From: Erythrobacter sp. HL-111
GTDB taxonomy: Bacteria > Pseudomonadota > Alphaproteobacteria > Sphingomonadales > Sphingomonadaceae
Reading direction: 5' to 3'
DNA length: 64,000 bases
Assembly: GCF_900105095.1 (NCBI RefSeq)
Contig: NZ_LT629743.1
Span: 3,031,501 to 3,095,500, forward strand
Under the pieces are notes generated by a model that did no database searches, was not told the DNA's origin, and saw nothing but the letters and a program-made list of their open reading frames with translations. Position numbers and translations under genes: made by a program. Of this stretch, positions 55,144-64,000 are shown in pieces. Position 1 is the stretch's first letter. Each line of letters starts with the position of its first letter.

Positions 55144-56250
55144 TCAGCGCACCGTCATGGCGGCGGCGGGGACGGTCCGGCCCGCCTCGCCGATGCCCCG
55201 GCTGCTCTGCCCGCGCATCGCGCGGGCGGCGGTGATCTTGCCTTCGACCGGGACTTCGATGGTGTTCTGGCCGCGGGTGACGCGCACGCTCGGGCCGGAG
55301 GTGGCGGGCGCGCCGCCGACCTTGGCCGAGACGCCCGGCGCGGGCGGCGTGTAGTCGGACTTGCCGCCACCATCCTTCGGCGGGATCGAGGAGCGCTGGA
55401 AGCGCGAGACGTCGCCGCCCGTGGCAAAGGTCGCGCCGGTGTCGATCGGGCGGCCCAGGGCGGCGCGCAGGATGCGCTCCTCCTCTTCGGGCGTGGCGGT
55501 GTCCGGGATCCGCACCTCGCCCGCAGCGATCGCGCGTTCGAGCTCGGCCTCGTTGTCCGCGATCGAGCGCAGCACGAGGCTCAGCGTGCCGACCGTCTGG
55601 GCGACCGCGATCTTCTCCGCGATCTTGGGCGTGACTTCGAGCGTAACCGTGCGGAAGGCGCGGACCATGGTCTTGCCGTTCTCGTCGGTCACCTGTTCGG
55701 TCGACTGGTCGGTGGCGAGCACGCGCAGGTTGCGCAGCACCGTTTCCGCGGCGCGCAGCGGCTGGCCGTCGCCTTCGACGGTCTGGGTCAGCACGAGATC
55801 GACCCGGTCGCCCGGAAAGACGAAGCCGGCAACGCCCGTGCGGGCCGAGACGGGCACGGTCACCGCGCGCATCCCCGGACCCAGCGCCGCGGCGAGGAAG
55901 CCGCGGTCGCCCGGGCTCACCAGCGAGCCCTGGGTGACCGGCTCGCCCGCGGTGACGGGATAGCGCACGACCGTGCCGAGCAGCTGGTTCACGTCGCTTT
56001 CGCCGTCGAGGAAATAGGCCTCCCGCACCAGTTCCTCGGGCCACTGCTGGTAGCCCAGCGCGTCGGCGGTGATGATCGTGCCCGCGGGCAGGGCGCGCTG
56101 CGCCACCAGCACCTTGGGCCCCGTCGGTTCGGGCGCGGCAGCGACCGCTTCCGGCGCCGCGGTGCCCGCGAACATGCTCCGCGCGGCGAATGCCGTGCCG
56201 ACCGCGATGATCAGCGCACCGAGCAGCAGAACCAGCTTCTTCCTATCCAT
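55144..56250 (-). CDS. cpaB: Flp pilus assembly protein CpaB
   Basis: A 368-aa periplasmic part of the Tad pilus. An N-terminal helix (residues 4-22, KKLVLLLGALIIAVGTAFA) acts as signal or anchor. The SAF domain follows (about 47-115, VLVAQRALPAGTIITADALGYQQWPEELV and VVRYPVTAGEPVTQGSLV). The RcpC-like domain then has GMRAVTVPVSARTGVAGFVFPGDRVDLVLTQTV. The SAF-plus-RcpC arrangement is the standard CpaB pattern. The C-terminal ~80 residues are Gly/Pro/Ser-rich with low predicted order. A 107-bp gap separates it from cpaC. Confidence 0.93.
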   Translation of the reverse strand: MDRKKLVLLLGALIIAVGTAFAARSMFAGTAAPEAVAAAPEPTGPKVLVAQRALPAGTIITADALGYQQWPEELVREAYFLDGESDVNQLLGTVVRYPVTAGEPVTQGSLVSPGDRGFLAAALGPGMRAVTVPVSARTGVAGFVFPGDRVDLVLTQTVEGDGQPLRAAETVLRNLRVLATDQSTEQVTDENGKTMVRAFRTVTLEVTPKIAEKIAVAQTVGTLSLVLRSIADNEAELERAIAAGEVRIPDTATPEEEERILRAALGRPIDTGATFATGGDVSRFQRSSIPPKDGGGKSDYTPPAPGVSAKVGGAPATSGPSVRVTRGQNTIEVPVEGKITAARAMRGQSSRGIGEAGRTVPAAAMTVR

Positions 56251-56326
56251 GGCTTGTCAGCCCCCTAGTAATTGCCCGGGGTTGGTCGCCGGGCGGGTAT
56301 GGTTTCGACGGGTAAGCCCGGAAGGG

Positions 56327-56899
56327 TTAAGATCGGGTTGACCCGGCAGCCGCTCCGGTTGGAAAAGACGCGGCGGTTTCGGCGCTTACCGCGGCTGCTC
56401 CGTGCGCGACGACAGCCGGCGCGGCTTGGCGCCCCGCTTCGGGCAGGTAATGCGCGCCCAGCACCCACAGCCCGCCGATCGCGATCGCGACGCCGTAGGG
56501 AATGGCGAGTCGCTCGCGCCGGCGGCGCATCAGGTGCCAGCTGCCCATCACCACGGTCAGCACGCCCCCGGCGAGCGCCATCATGACGAGCAGCTGCACG
56601 AACAGCGCCGGTTCGATCCACAGCGCGAGCGCGGTGAGGAGCTTGACGTCGCCCCCGCCCATCACGCGCAGGGCGAACAGTCCCGCCAGGATCGCGAAGG
56701 CGAGCAGCGCGACGCCGAATTGCAGTGCGATGTCCGGCCACGGCGAAAGGCCCTGCGACCACCAGAACACCGGCGCGCCCAGCGCGATCGCGGCGTTCAG
56801 CCAGTTGTCGATCTGCCGCCGCCTGATGTCGGTGAAGGCGGCGAAAAGCAGCGCGATTGCCAAGCCGGCGAGCAGCCCGTAGTGGATGAAATCAAGCAT
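56327..56899 (-). CDS. cpaA: Prepilin peptidase CpaA (A24 family)
   Basis: An inner-membrane aspartic protease that cleaves the leader of Flp pilin, 190 aa. The catalytic pair is Asp24 in FTDIRRRQIDN and Asp84 in the GGGDVK motif (residues 81-86). Five or more hydrophobic helices cover residues 8-155, as in single-domain A24 peptidases. The last ~35 residues are Ala/Ser-rich with no match. It is the first gene of the minus-strand Tad cluster. No pilin gene is found in the 114 bp upstream or between the other genes, so the substrate must be encoded elsewhere. Confidence 0.9.
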   Translation of the reverse strand: MLDFIHYGLLAGLAIALLFAAFTDIRRRQIDNWLNAAIALGAPVFWWSQGLSPWPDIALQFGVALLAFAILAGLFALRVMGGGDVKLLTALALWIEPALFVQLLVMMALAGGVLTVVMGSWHLMRRRRERLAIPYGVAIAIGGLWVLGAHYLPEAGRQAAPAVVAHGAAAVSAETAASFPTGAAAGSTRS

Positions 56900-57013
56900 C
56901 TTGCCCCCGAATTCTGGGCGCCCGGCAGGTCCGGGCGGCCTTCGCTCGAGGCTGTGCTACAGGTCAGGGCTTACCAAATAGTAACCAAACCGCAGAGGCG
57001 ACGGATCGGCACG

Positions 57014-58009
57014 ATGGGTAGGGGCGCGGCCTCTCGGGACAGGGACACGGAACGGCCGGCGCCGATCGACCGCCGGGCGATCCCGCCCCATGCGCGCGAG
57101 ACCGTCTGGCAGGCACCCGACGGGCACGAAGTGCGCCGGATCGACTGGCCCGGCGCCGATCCCGCGCGGCCGCGCGGCTCGATCCTGTTCCTGCCCGGGC
57201 GCGGCGACCATTACGAGAAATATCTCGAGACGCTCGAGGAATGGCACCGCGCGGGCTGGCGCGTCACGGCTTCCGACTGGCGCGGGCAGGGCGGCTCCGG
57301 GCGGCTCGGGCGGGACGCGGTGACCGGCCATGTCGAGGATTTCGCCCACTGGATAGACGATCTCGCCGCGCTGTGGGCCGCGTGGAAGGCAGGGACGCCG
57401 GGCCCCCACGTGCTCGCCGCGCATTCGATGGGCGGGCACCTCGCCATGCGCGCCGTGGTCGAACGCCGCGTCGATCCCGCGGCGCTGGTGCTGTCCGCGC
57501 CCATGCTCGGCATCAACGGGCCGCCGCTGCCGCTCGGCGCGCTCCACGCGATCGCGCGGACCATGACCCGGATCGGCGATCCCGCGCGGCAGGCGTGGAA
57601 ATGGTCGGAAAAGCCGGGCGCGCTGCCCGCGGCGCGCAATGCCCTCCTCACCCATGACGACGAACGCTATGCCGACGAGATCTGGTGGCGGCGCGAACGG
57701 CCCGAACTCGTCATCGGCCCGGCGAGCTGGCGCTGGGTCGAGCGCGCCTATGCCTCATGGCGCGGGCTGGAGGCCGCGGGCGCCCTCGAATCCGTGCGCA
57801 CGCCGGTGCTGATCCTTTCGACCAGCATCGACAAGCTCGTCAGCCATGCCGCCAACCGCCGCGCGGCCGAGCGCCTGCCGAACGCGCGGCTGGTCGAATT
57901 CGGCGCTGAAGCGCGGCACGAAATCCTGCGCGAGGTCGATCCGGTCCGCGCCCGCGCGATGCAGGCCATCGCCGCTTTCCTTGACGAGGTCGCGCCAGCG
58001 CGGGATTGA
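57014..58009 (+). CDS. alpha/beta hydrolase (monoacylglycerol lipase / lysophospholipase-like)
   Basis: A 331-aa alpha/beta hydrolase-fold enzyme. The nucleophile elbow is HSMGG (LAAHSMGGHLAMRAVVE) near residue 142, the oxyanion region is ILFLPGRGDHYEKYLETLEEW, and the acid and His are in TPVLILSTSIDKLVSH and EARHEILREVD. The GRGDH and SDWRGQGGSGR segments match PldB / monoacylglycerol lipase-like proteins. No signal peptide is seen; the first ~35 residues are charged and poorly structured. The next gene starts 6 bp downstream. Confidence 0.88.
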   Translation: MGRGAASRDRDTERPAPIDRRAIPPHARETVWQAPDGHEVRRIDWPGADPARPRGSILFLPGRGDHYEKYLETLEEWHRAGWRVTASDWRGQGGSGRLGRDAVTGHVEDFAHWIDDLAALWAAWKAGTPGPHVLAAHSMGGHLAMRAVVERRVDPAALVLSAPMLGINGPPLPLGALHAIARTMTRIGDPARQAWKWSEKPGALPAARNALLTHDDERYADEIWWRRERPELVIGPASWRWVERAYASWRGLEAAGALESVRTPVLILSTSIDKLVSHAANRRAAERLPNARLVEFGAEARHEILREVDPVRARAMQAIAAFLDEVAPARD

Positions 58010-58015
58010 GGCGCC

Positions 58016-59140
58016 ATGACCGGGACCACGTATGATTTCGCGGTGATCGGGGCCGGGATGGCGGGCGCGAGCCTCGCCGCCGAACTCGGCCCCCACGCCA
58101 GGGTGCTGCTGCTCGAGGCGGAGGACGCGCCGGGCTATCATTCGACCGGCCGCTCGGCCGCGTTCTGGGAACAATGCTATGGCGGGCCGGGCGTCGTCCC
58201 GCTGACCCTGCCCTCGGGCCGCTACCTGCGCGAACACGGTTTCCTGAAGGACCGCGGCGCGCTCTATGTCGGCAAGGCGGGGGACGGCGAAACGATGGAC
58301 GCCTTCATGGCGAGCTTTGCCGGGACGGGCGTGACGATCGGGCGGCTGGGGCGCGCGGGGCTGGTCGAGCGGGTCCCGCTGATGCGCGAGGAATGGGTCG
58401 ACGCTATCTGGGAACCGGCCTGCGCCGACATCGACGTGGCGGGGCTGCACCAGCACTATCTCAAGGCGTTGCGGGAAGCCGGGGTGGAGCTGGCCGTGAG
58501 AGCGCGCGTGGCGTCCCTCGCGCCGGAAAACGGCGGCTGGCGCATCGCCTGCGAGGACGGGCGCAGCTTCCGCGCCGCGCGGGTGGTGAACGCCGCCGGG
58601 GCGTGGGCCGATACGATCGCGCGGCTCGCGGGCGCAAGGCCGCTCGGCATAGATCCCAAGCGGCGCACGGTCGTGCAGCTGCGCGTCTCCCCCACCGCGC
58701 CCGACGACCTGCCGTTGGTGCTCGACATCAACGGGAGGTTCTATTTCAAGCCCGACAACGGGCGGCTCTGGCTCTCGCCCCATGACGAGGTGCCGAGCGA
58801 GCCCTGCGACGCCGCGCCCGAAGAGATCGACGTCGCGCGCGCGATCGACCGGTTCGAGGCGGTGACCAACTGGCGGATCGAAGCGCTCGAACACCGCTGG
58901 GCGGGCCTAAGGAGCTTCGCCCCCGACCGCCTGCCGGTCTACGGGCCGGACCCGCGGGTCGCGGGCTTCTTCTGGTTCGCGGGCCAGGGCGGCTTCGGCA
59001 TCCAGACCGCGCCCGCCGCCGCGCGGCTGGGGGCGCAGCTGCTGCTGGGGCAGGAGGCCGACACGATGACCGCCGGGATCGACCCCGCCGCCTATGGCCC
59101 GGCGCGTTTCGACACGGAAAAAACGGCCCGAACCGGCTAG
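58016..59140 (+). CDS. FAD-dependent oxidoreductase (DAO family)
   Basis: A 374-aa D-amino-acid-oxidase-superfamily flavoprotein. The dinucleotide motif is DFAVIGAGMAGASLAAEL (residues 5-22, GxGxxG) and the Arg/Ser segment GYHSTGRSAAFWEQCYGG is a family hallmark. The mid-part has VVNAAGAWADTIARLAG and the C-terminal closing motif is DRLPVYGPDPRVAGFFWFAGQGGFGIQTAPAAARL. It is likely a cytoplasmic amine or amino-acid oxidase or dehydrogenase. The substrate cannot be read from the sequence. It is probably co-transcribed with the hydrolase gene upstream. Confidence 0.9.
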   Translation: MTGTTYDFAVIGAGMAGASLAAELGPHARVLLLEAEDAPGYHSTGRSAAFWEQCYGGPGVVPLTLPSGRYLREHGFLKDRGALYVGKAGDGETMDAFMASFAGTGVTIGRLGRAGLVERVPLMREEWVDAIWEPACADIDVAGLHQHYLKALREAGVELAVRARVASLAPENGGWRIACEDGRSFRAARVVNAAGAWADTIARLAGARPLGIDPKRRTVVQLRVSPTAPDDLPLVLDINGRFYFKPDNGRLWLSPHDEVPSEPCDAAPEEIDVARAIDRFEAVTNWRIEALEHRWAGLRSFAPDRLPVYGPDPRVAGFFWFAGQGGFGIQTAPAAARLGAQLLLGQEADTMTAGIDPAAYGPARFDTEKTARTG

Positions 59141-59203
59141 CCAAGGGGGTTTCGATCTGTATGGTGGTCCCGGTTCCGACACGGTTAGGGAAGGGGATGA
59201 CCG

Positions 59204-59380
59204 ATGGCTCACAAGTTCGAGATCTACAAGGACAAGGCCGGCGAATTCCGGGTGCGTTTCAGCTACAATTCCGAAGTGATGTTCTCGACCCAGGGCTATT
59301 CCTCGAAATCGAGCGCGCAGAACGCGATCGATTCGATCAAGAAGAACGGCCCCGACGCGCCGGTCGAAGACAACAGCTGA
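59204..59380 (+). CDS. DUF1508 (YegP-like) protein, 58 aa
   Basis: A short gene of 58 codons. The product reads MAHKFEIYKDKAGEFRVRF, then MFSTQGYSSKSSAQNAIDSIKKNGPDA, which is the DUF1508 pattern: a beta-strand, a G-Y---S-A---I-S-K core and a helix. Most family members have this repeat once or twice; this one has a single copy. It is small and soluble. The function is unknown, with links to stress in other bacteria. A GGGG purine run upstream supports the ATG. Confidence 0.85.
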   Translation: MAHKFEIYKDKAGEFRVRFSYNSEVMFSTQGYSSKSSAQNAIDSIKKNGPDAPVEDNS

Positions 59381-59495
59381 CGCTTGCCGGACGTTGCGCG
59401 CGGGGGCGGGCTGACGGACGACATTTCATGGCGCGCCGTCGCTCGAAACGGGGTGTGCGCGCGTGACCTGACCGAACGAAACCCCCGTTCGCGCC

Positions 59496-59957
59496 CTACC
59501 CGCCGTTTTCGCGCGCGATCCGCTCCGCCTCGTCGCTTGCGAGGCGGTCGACCCGGTCGTTTTCCGGGTGGCCCGAATGGCCGCGCACCCAGTGCCATGT
59601 CACCTCGTGCCGCGCGGCGACCTCGATCAGCTCGTGCCACAGGTCGGCGTTGCGGACCGGCTTCTTGCTCGCATTGATCCAGCCGCGCTTCTTCCAGCCC
59701 TCGACCCACCTGGTCATCCCTTCGAGGACGTATTTGCTGTCCGAATAGAGCTCGACCCGGCACGGCTCGGTCAGGGCGCTCAGCCCGCGGATCGCGGCGG
59801 TCAGTTCCATGCGGTTGTTGGTCGTCTCCGCCTCGCCGCCGGAAAGCTCCTTCTCGTGCTCGCCCAGGCGCAGCAGCACGCCCCAGCCGCCGGGGCCGGG
59901 ATTGCCCTTGCACGCGCCGTCGGTGAAGATTTCGACCTGTTTCATATGGCGTTTCAT
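59496..59957 (-). CDS. rnhA: ribonuclease HI
   Basis: An enzyme that cuts RNA in RNA-DNA hybrids, 153 aa. All catalytic acidic residues are visible: Asp in [19 protein letters not shown] (Asp13), Glu in [13 protein letters not shown], Asp in [14 protein letters not shown], and the last Asp in [16 protein letters not shown], with VRGHSGH holding the conserved His. A second in-frame ATG four codons later is possible, but GGAAG 8 bp upstream favours the first. It follows ispH and thrB on the same strand, the usual alphaproteobacterial order. Confidence 0.96.
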   Translation of the reverse strand: MKRHMKQVEIFTDGACKGNPGPGGWGVLLRLGEHEKELSGGEAETTNNRMELTAAIRGLSALTEPCRVELYSDSKYVLEGMTRWVEGWKKRGWINASKKPVRNADLWHELIEVAARHEVTWHWVRGHSGHPENDRVDRLASDEAERIARENGG

Positions 59958-60000
59958 CGCGGTAGCTTCCTTGCCGGGATCGGGCGCGAGGGCAAGGGGA

Positions 60001-60972
60001 TCAGGCGAGAAGGCTCTCCCCGTGTTCGGCATAGAAACGCCAGCGGCGGGCGAATTCCATCGGGTCCTTGCGGGTGACCAGCGCCCCGGCGGGCGTGCCG
60101 TGCCAGTCCTCCGCCCGGCTCGCGACGAAGCGCAGCGCCGCGCCTTGCGCGATTCGCCCGAACAGGCGGCGCTCCCCCTCCTCGAGCGGGCGCACCGCCC
60201 GGTAGGCCGAAAGCAGCGCCTCGCCCCGCGCGGGATCATAGGCGCCCGTCTCCGGCTCGAAGCACCACGCGGCATGGGTCGTCGCAAGGTCGAGGGCGAG
60301 GCAATCGGTGCAGGCGAAGTAGAAGTCGATCATCCCGGTCACCTCCTCGCCCAGCATCAGCACGTTGTCGGGGAACAGGTCGGCATGGATATTGCCGCGC
60401 GGCAAGCCGGAAAGGTCGAGCGCCGCGGCGGCGCGGGCGGGTTCGAGGAGTGCGGGAAGCTCCGGGTGGATCGCGGCCAGCGCGTCCCGTCCGCATTGCT
60501 CGAGGATGGCGAGATTGTCGGCAAAGCCCATCGTGTTGGCGCGGCTGAGCGGGAAGTCGCGGCCGGCAAGATGCATCCGCGCGAGGGCTTCGCCCACCGC
60601 GCCGGCCTGCGCGGGGGAAGGGCGGGTGGGGGAGACGCCGGGCAGGTATTCGATCAGCGCGACGGCCTTGCCCCGCTCCATCCGGTAGGCGGCGCCCGCG
60701 CGGTCGTGGATCGTGCGCGGGACCGGGCAGGCGCGTCCCGCGAGATGGTCGAGCAGGCCGAGGAAATAGGGCAGGTCGGCAAGCTCGATCCGGCGTTCGT
60801 ACATGGTCAGGATGAAGCGCCGCGTGCCGTCCCCCGTCCCCGAAGTCTCGACCAGCCAGTTCGAATTGGAAACGCCCTCCGCGATCCCCTTGGCCGAGAC
60901 CAGCGCACCGACATCGTATTCGCCGGTCAGCCGGGCGAGGTCTTCCGCGCCGAGATGGGTGTAGACCGCCAT
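60001..60972 (-). CDS. thrB: homoserine kinase (choline kinase-like ThrB2)
   Basis: An enzyme of 323 aa that phosphorylates homoserine in threonine synthesis. It belongs to the choline-kinase-like fold (ThrB2), not the GHMP fold. Key segments are [43 protein letters not shown], the [16 protein letters not shown] catalytic loop (with Asp in HADLFPDN), and [18 protein letters not shown] as the DFG-like metal site. The length and order are typical. It lies 43 bp before rnhA and after ispH. Confidence 0.95.
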   Translation of the reverse strand: MAVYTHLGAEDLARLTGEYDVGALVSAKGIAEGVSNSNWLVETSGTGDGTRRFILTMYERRIELADLPYFLGLLDHLAGRACPVPRTIHDRAGAAYRMERGKAVALIEYLPGVSPTRPSPAQAGAVGEALARMHLAGRDFPLSRANTMGFADNLAILEQCGRDALAAIHPELPALLEPARAAAALDLSGLPRGNIHADLFPDNVLMLGEEVTGMIDFYFACTDCLALDLATTHAAWCFEPETGAYDPARGEALLSAYRAVRPLEEGERRLFGRIAQGAALRFVASRAEDWHGTPAGALVTRKDPMEFARRWRFYAEHGESLLA

Positions 60973-61002
60973 GTTGCCCCCGGTTGCCCCTCGCGCGCGG
61001 GG

Positions 61003-62007
61003 TTAATCGGTGAGCTGGCGGGGCAGCTTGAACACCATCTTTTCCTCGGCCGCGGTGATCGTCTCCTCGGCGATCGGGCGCATCCGGCCCAGTGCCTCGA
61101 CCACTTCGCGCACCAGCACTTCCGGGGCCGAGGCGCCCGCGGTGATGCCGAGCGTGGTGACGCCTTCGAGCCAGGCCGGGTCGATTTCCGAGGCGCGCTG
61201 GATCAGCTTCGAAGGCGTGCCGAGCCGTTCGGCAACCTCGACGAGGCGCAGCGAATTGGAGGAATTGGGCGCGCCGATGACCAGCACGAAATCGCAGTCC
61301 TGCGCGATCTCCTTGACCGCGGCCTGCCGGTTGGAAGTGGCGTAGCAGATGTCCTCGGCCTTCGGCCCCTCGATATTGGGATAGCGCCATTCGAGCGCCT
61401 CGATCACTTCGCGCGTGTCGTCGACCGAAAGCGTGGTCTGGGTGAGGTAGGCGAGCGGTTCGTCGCTGTCGAAGGGGAGCTTGTCGACATCCTCGATCGT
61501 CTCCACCAGCGTCATCTGGCCGGGCGCGACCTGGCCCATCGTGCCGATCACCTCGGGGTGGCCTTCGTGACCGACGAAGATGATGTGGCGGCCCTTTTCG
61601 ATCTGGCGTTCGGCCTGGCGGTGGACCTTGGAGACGAGCGGGCAGGTCGCATCGACATAGAGCAGCTTGCGCCGCTGCGCCTCGGCCGGGACCGATTTCG
61701 GCACGCCGTGCGCGCTGAAGACGACCGGCGCGTCGTCGGGCACCTCGTCGAGTTCCTCGACAAACACCGCGCCCTTCGCCTCGAGCCCTTCGACGACGTA
61801 TTTGTTGTGGACGATCTCGTGCCGGACATAGACCGGCGCGCCATAGCGTTCGAGCGCGCGCTCGACGATCTCGATCGCCCGGTCGACCCCGGCGCAGAAG
61901 CCGCGCGGGGCGGCGATCAGCAGGTTGAGCGGGGCCGCATCGGCAGCGTGGTCGGCGGCGGGCGGGGCGCTCTCGGCGAGCGTGCTTTCGGGCAAGGACG
62001 CGTTCAT
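61003..62007 (-). CDS. ispH: 4-hydroxy-3-methylbut-2-enyl diphosphate reductase
   Basis: The last enzyme of the MEP isoprenoid pathway, an iron-sulfur reductase of 334 aa. The three cluster cysteines are Cys38 in [14 protein letters not shown], the Cys in [12 protein letters not shown], and the third in [18 protein letters not shown]. The conserved Thr/Glu/Ser segment is in [14 protein letters not shown]. The N-terminal ~25 residues are variable. It is the first gene of the ispH-thrB-rnhA string, and the start is separated from a divergent lipoprotein gene by 125 bp that hold the promoters. Confidence 0.96.
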   Translation of the reverse strand: MNASLPESTLAESAPPAADHAADAAPLNLLIAAPRGFCAGVDRAIEIVERALERYGAPVYVRHEIVHNKYVVEGLEAKGAVFVEELDEVPDDAPVVFSAHGVPKSVPAEAQRRKLLYVDATCPLVSKVHRQAERQIEKGRHIIFVGHEGHPEVIGTMGQVAPGQMTLVETIEDVDKLPFDSDEPLAYLTQTTLSVDDTREVIEALEWRYPNIEGPKAEDICYATSNRQAAVKEIAQDCDFVLVIGAPNSSNSLRLVEVAERLGTPSKLIQRASEIDPAWLEGVTTLGITAGASAPEVLVREVVEALGRMRPIAEETITAAEEKMVFKLPRQLTD

Positions 62008-62132
62008 GACCCTCCCTCTAGCGTTTTGTCGCGCGCATCGCTAGGGCTCACGCGACTTTACGGGGCCTTCCGCGGGAGCGGCGGGCCTGCGCGCATGATC
62101 CGGACGGCAGATTCGAGGACGGCTTCTTCACA

Positions 62133-62780
62133 ATGTTCCAACGCAAACCTGTCCTTGCCGCGCTCGTCGCCATCGCCGCGCTGGCGGGCTGTCGCGGCGA
62201 GGGCGAGCTGGTGGTCGACCAGGGGGTCGGCATCACCTCGGTCCTGAGCTCCTGCCCGGCTGTCGGCATTCCCGACTACACCGGCGACGTGACGCTGTTT
62301 TCCGGCGGGGGCAAGACCGCGGCCGATCTCGACGTGACCGCGGCGATGACCAACCTGCGCGCGACCTGCGACGACAGCGGGGACAAGGTCTACACCACCG
62401 CGACCTTCGACGTGGTCGCCCGCCGCGCCGACGCGCGCGGGAGCCGGACGGTCACGATCCCCTATTTCGTGACCGTGGTGCGGGCCGGCAGCGCGGTCGT
62501 CTCCAAGCGGGTGGGCGAGATAACGCTGGACTTCGCCGAAGGCGAGGAACGCGCGAGCGCGAGCGGGCAGGCGGCGAGCTATGTCGATCGCGCCGCCTCC
62601 TCGCTGCCCCAGGACATCCGCGAGCGGATCACGCGCCGCCGCCGGCCCGGCGATCCCGAAGCCGCGCTCGACCCGCTGGCCGATCCCGAGGTCAAGGCGG
62701 CGATCGCGCGGACCCGGTTCGAGATGCTGATCGGTTTCCAGCTGTCCGAGGACCAGCTCGCCTACAACGCGACGAGATAG
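62133..62780 (+). CDS. Predicted lipoprotein of unknown function, 215 aa
   Basis: The signal peptide ends in the lipobox LAGC with Cys20, so the protein is likely anchored in a membrane. After a short linker there is a beta-rich domain with [44 protein letters not shown] and [28 protein letters not shown]. The two further cysteines may pair. The C-terminal third is helical and charged. It is a conserved-looking alphaproteobacterial envelope protein with no known activity. It lies between ispH (divergent) and argS. Confidence 0.75.
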   Translation: MFQRKPVLAALVAIAALAGCRGEGELVVDQGVGITSVLSSCPAVGIPDYTGDVTLFSGGGKTAADLDVTAAMTNLRATCDDSGDKVYTTATFDVVARRADARGSRTVTIPYFVTVVRAGSAVVSKRVGEITLDFAEGEERASASGQAASYVDRAASSLPQDIRERITRRRRPGDPEAALDPLADPEVKAAIARTRFEMLIGFQLSEDQLAYNATR

Positions 62781-62883
62781 CATCTTCGCCAGCCCATCCG
62801 GGCCGCATTCCCGGCGTGTTGCCCCTGCGCTCCGTTACGGCGCGCCTGCGGGCGCCCGGCTTTCCGCACTTGAAACTTTCGCG

Positions 62884-62908
62884 AGTCCCCGCGAAGGCGG
62901 GGACCTCC
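62884..62908. repeat. GTCCCCGC palindrome before argS
   Basis: The palindrome GTCCCCGC-gaag-GCGGGGAC and the following CTCC share the core of the dispersed elements at 15829-15905 and 45028-45088. It lies 42 bp before the argS start; the rest of the 169-bp gap shows no gene. Confidence 0.7.
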
Positions 62909-62949
62909 ATCCTCCGGGTGGGACGCCCCTTTTCGAGCGCACAGGATCC

Positions 62950-64000
62950 ATGGAACACACCACTCTATACGCCGAATACGCGACGCGGATCGAAGCCGCG
63001 CTGAAGGCGCTCGTCGCGGAAGGCGCGCTGCCCCCCGAAACCTCCTTCGCCAACGTCACCCTCGAGCCGCCGCGCGACCCCTCGCACGGGGACCTTGCGA
63101 CCAATGCCGCGATGGTGCTGGCGAAACCGGCCAAGACCAATCCGCGCGCGCTCGCCGAAAGGATCGTCGAGAAGATCGCGGCCGATCCCACCGTCACCAG
63201 CGCCGAGATCGCCGGGCCGGGCTTCATCAACCTGCGCCTCGATCCCGCCGCGTGGCTCGGCGAGCTCGGCGCGATCGCCGGGGCGGGTGCGGATTACGGG
63301 CGCTCCGTCATGGGCGCGGGCCGGCGGGTCAATGTCGAATATGTCTCGGCCAATCCCACGGGGCCGATGCACATGGGCCATTGCCGCGGCGCGGTGGTGG
63401 GCGATGCGCTGGCGAGCCTGCTCGAATGGGCGGGGCACGAGGTCACGCGCGAATACTACATCAACGACGCGGGCGGGCAGGTCGACACGCTCGCCCGGTC
63501 GGCGCACCTGCGCTACCGCGAGGCGCTGGGCGAGGACATCGGCGCGATCCCCGAGGGGCTCTATCCCGGCGACTACCTGAAGCCCGTCGGCGAGGCGCTC
63601 GCGCGCGAGCTCGGCGACAGGTTCCGCGATGCGGGAGAGGAGGAATGGCTCCCCGTCTTCCGCGCCGAGGCCACCGGGCGGATGATGGACCTGATCAAGG
63701 CGGACCTCGCCCTGCTCGGCATCCACCACGATGTCTTCGCTTCCGAAGCCGCGCTCCACGCTGCGGGCAAGCCCGCCGAGGCGGAGGCCTGGCTGCGTGA
63801 ACACGATCTCGTCTATGACGGCGTCCTGGAGGCTCCCAAGGGCAAGGCGCCGCCCGAGGACTGGGAACCGGTCGAACTCCCGCTGTTCCGTTCGACCCGC
63901 TTCGGCGACGACCAGGACCGGCCGATCCGGAAAAGCAATGGCGCCTGGACCTATTTCGGCGCCGACCTTGCCTATCACATGCAGAAGGCGGCCGGGGCGG
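62950..64000 (+). CDS. argS: arginine-tRNA ligase, N-terminal part (3' end outside window)
   Basis: A class I aminoacyl-tRNA synthetase that charges tRNA-Arg, cut by the window end after about 350 residues. The N-terminal Add1 domain reads [32 protein letters not shown], with [13 protein letters not shown]. The HIGH motif is MHMGH in [20 protein letters not shown], followed by [16 protein letters not shown], both strongly diagnostic of ArgS. The KMSKS-equivalent region is not yet reached. The frame stays open to the last base. Confidence 0.96.
   Translation, partial: MEHTTLYAEYATRIEAALKALVAEGALPPETSFANVTLEPPRDPSHGDLATNAAMVLAKPAKTNPRALAERIVEKIAADPTVTSAEIAGPGFINLRLDPAAWLGELGAIAGAGADYGRSVMGAGRRVNVEYVSANPTGPMHMGHCRGAVVGDALASLLEWAGHEVTREYYINDAGGQVDTLARSAHLRYREALGEDIGAIPEGLYPGDYLKPVGEALARELGDRFRDAGEEEWLPVFRAEATGRMMDLIKADLALLGIHHDVFASEAALHAAGKPAEAEAWLREHDLVYDGVLEAPKGKAPPEDWEPVELPLFRSTRFGDDQDRPIRKSNGAWTYFGADLAYHMQKAAGA

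Overview
The window is GC-rich chromosomal DNA from an alphaproteobacterium, most likely the order Sphingomonadales and probably Erythrobacteraceae. The evidence is the gene repertoire: large TonB-dependent receptors, ATP12-family F1-ATPase chaperone, GatCAB, the ispH-thrB-rnhA order, a CpaB-CpaC-CpaD-CpaE-TadB-TadC pilus cluster and a STAS-MlaE lipid transporter. Coding density is high, and nearly every long antisense frame is a GC-content shadow. No tRNA, rRNA or CRISPR array was seen.

Layout. 1-2.05 kb: end of a membrane protein and a HerA-type ATPase. 2.2-6.5 kb, minus strand: queE, a GIY-YIG nuclease gene enclosed by a 31-bp inverted repeat, and valS. 6.66-10.27 kb: a four-gene Mla/PqiC-like lipid-transport operon. 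10.3-14.2 kb, minus strand: a translationally coupled string crcB > rluA-type synthase > PaiB-like > HAD phosphatase > 73-aa membrane protein > ATP12. 14.5-19.5 kb: rpsU, an FKBP isomerase and gatC, gatA, two small membrane-protein genes, gatB. 19.5-24.0 kb: S46 peptidase, Kef-type antiporter, UspA. 24.2-29.9 kb, minus strand: a small protein, an M16 peptidase and a penicillin-acylase-family hydrolase. 30.2-32.7 kb: clpB.

32.7-41.8 kb is the accessory part. An IS5-family element sits just after clpB. Next is a TonB receptor that has lost its N-terminal half; an IS1380-family element lies between the surviving C-terminal half and a surviving upstream leader. Two small periplasmic-protein genes follow, then a complete TonB receptor whose ~280-bp leader closely matches the orphaned one. 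A TPR/2OG-Fe(II) oxygenase-like gene sits upstream of it.

43.8-49.2 kb: thiolase, short-chain dehydrogenase, an unassigned membrane protein, a 36-aa membrane peptide, enoyl-CoA hydratase and a MarR regulator with an 18-bp palindrome abutting its start. 49.3-56.9 kb, minus strand: the Tad/Cpa pilus cluster, without cpaF and without a pilin gene. 57.0-64.0 kb: an alpha/beta hydrolase, an FAD oxidoreductase, a DUF1508 protein, rnhA-thrB-ispH (minus), a lipoprotein and the start of argS.

The best leads are the duplicated, structured TonB leader, the repeat-bounded GIY-YIG cassette, the incomplete Tad cluster and several uncharacterised palindromic sites.
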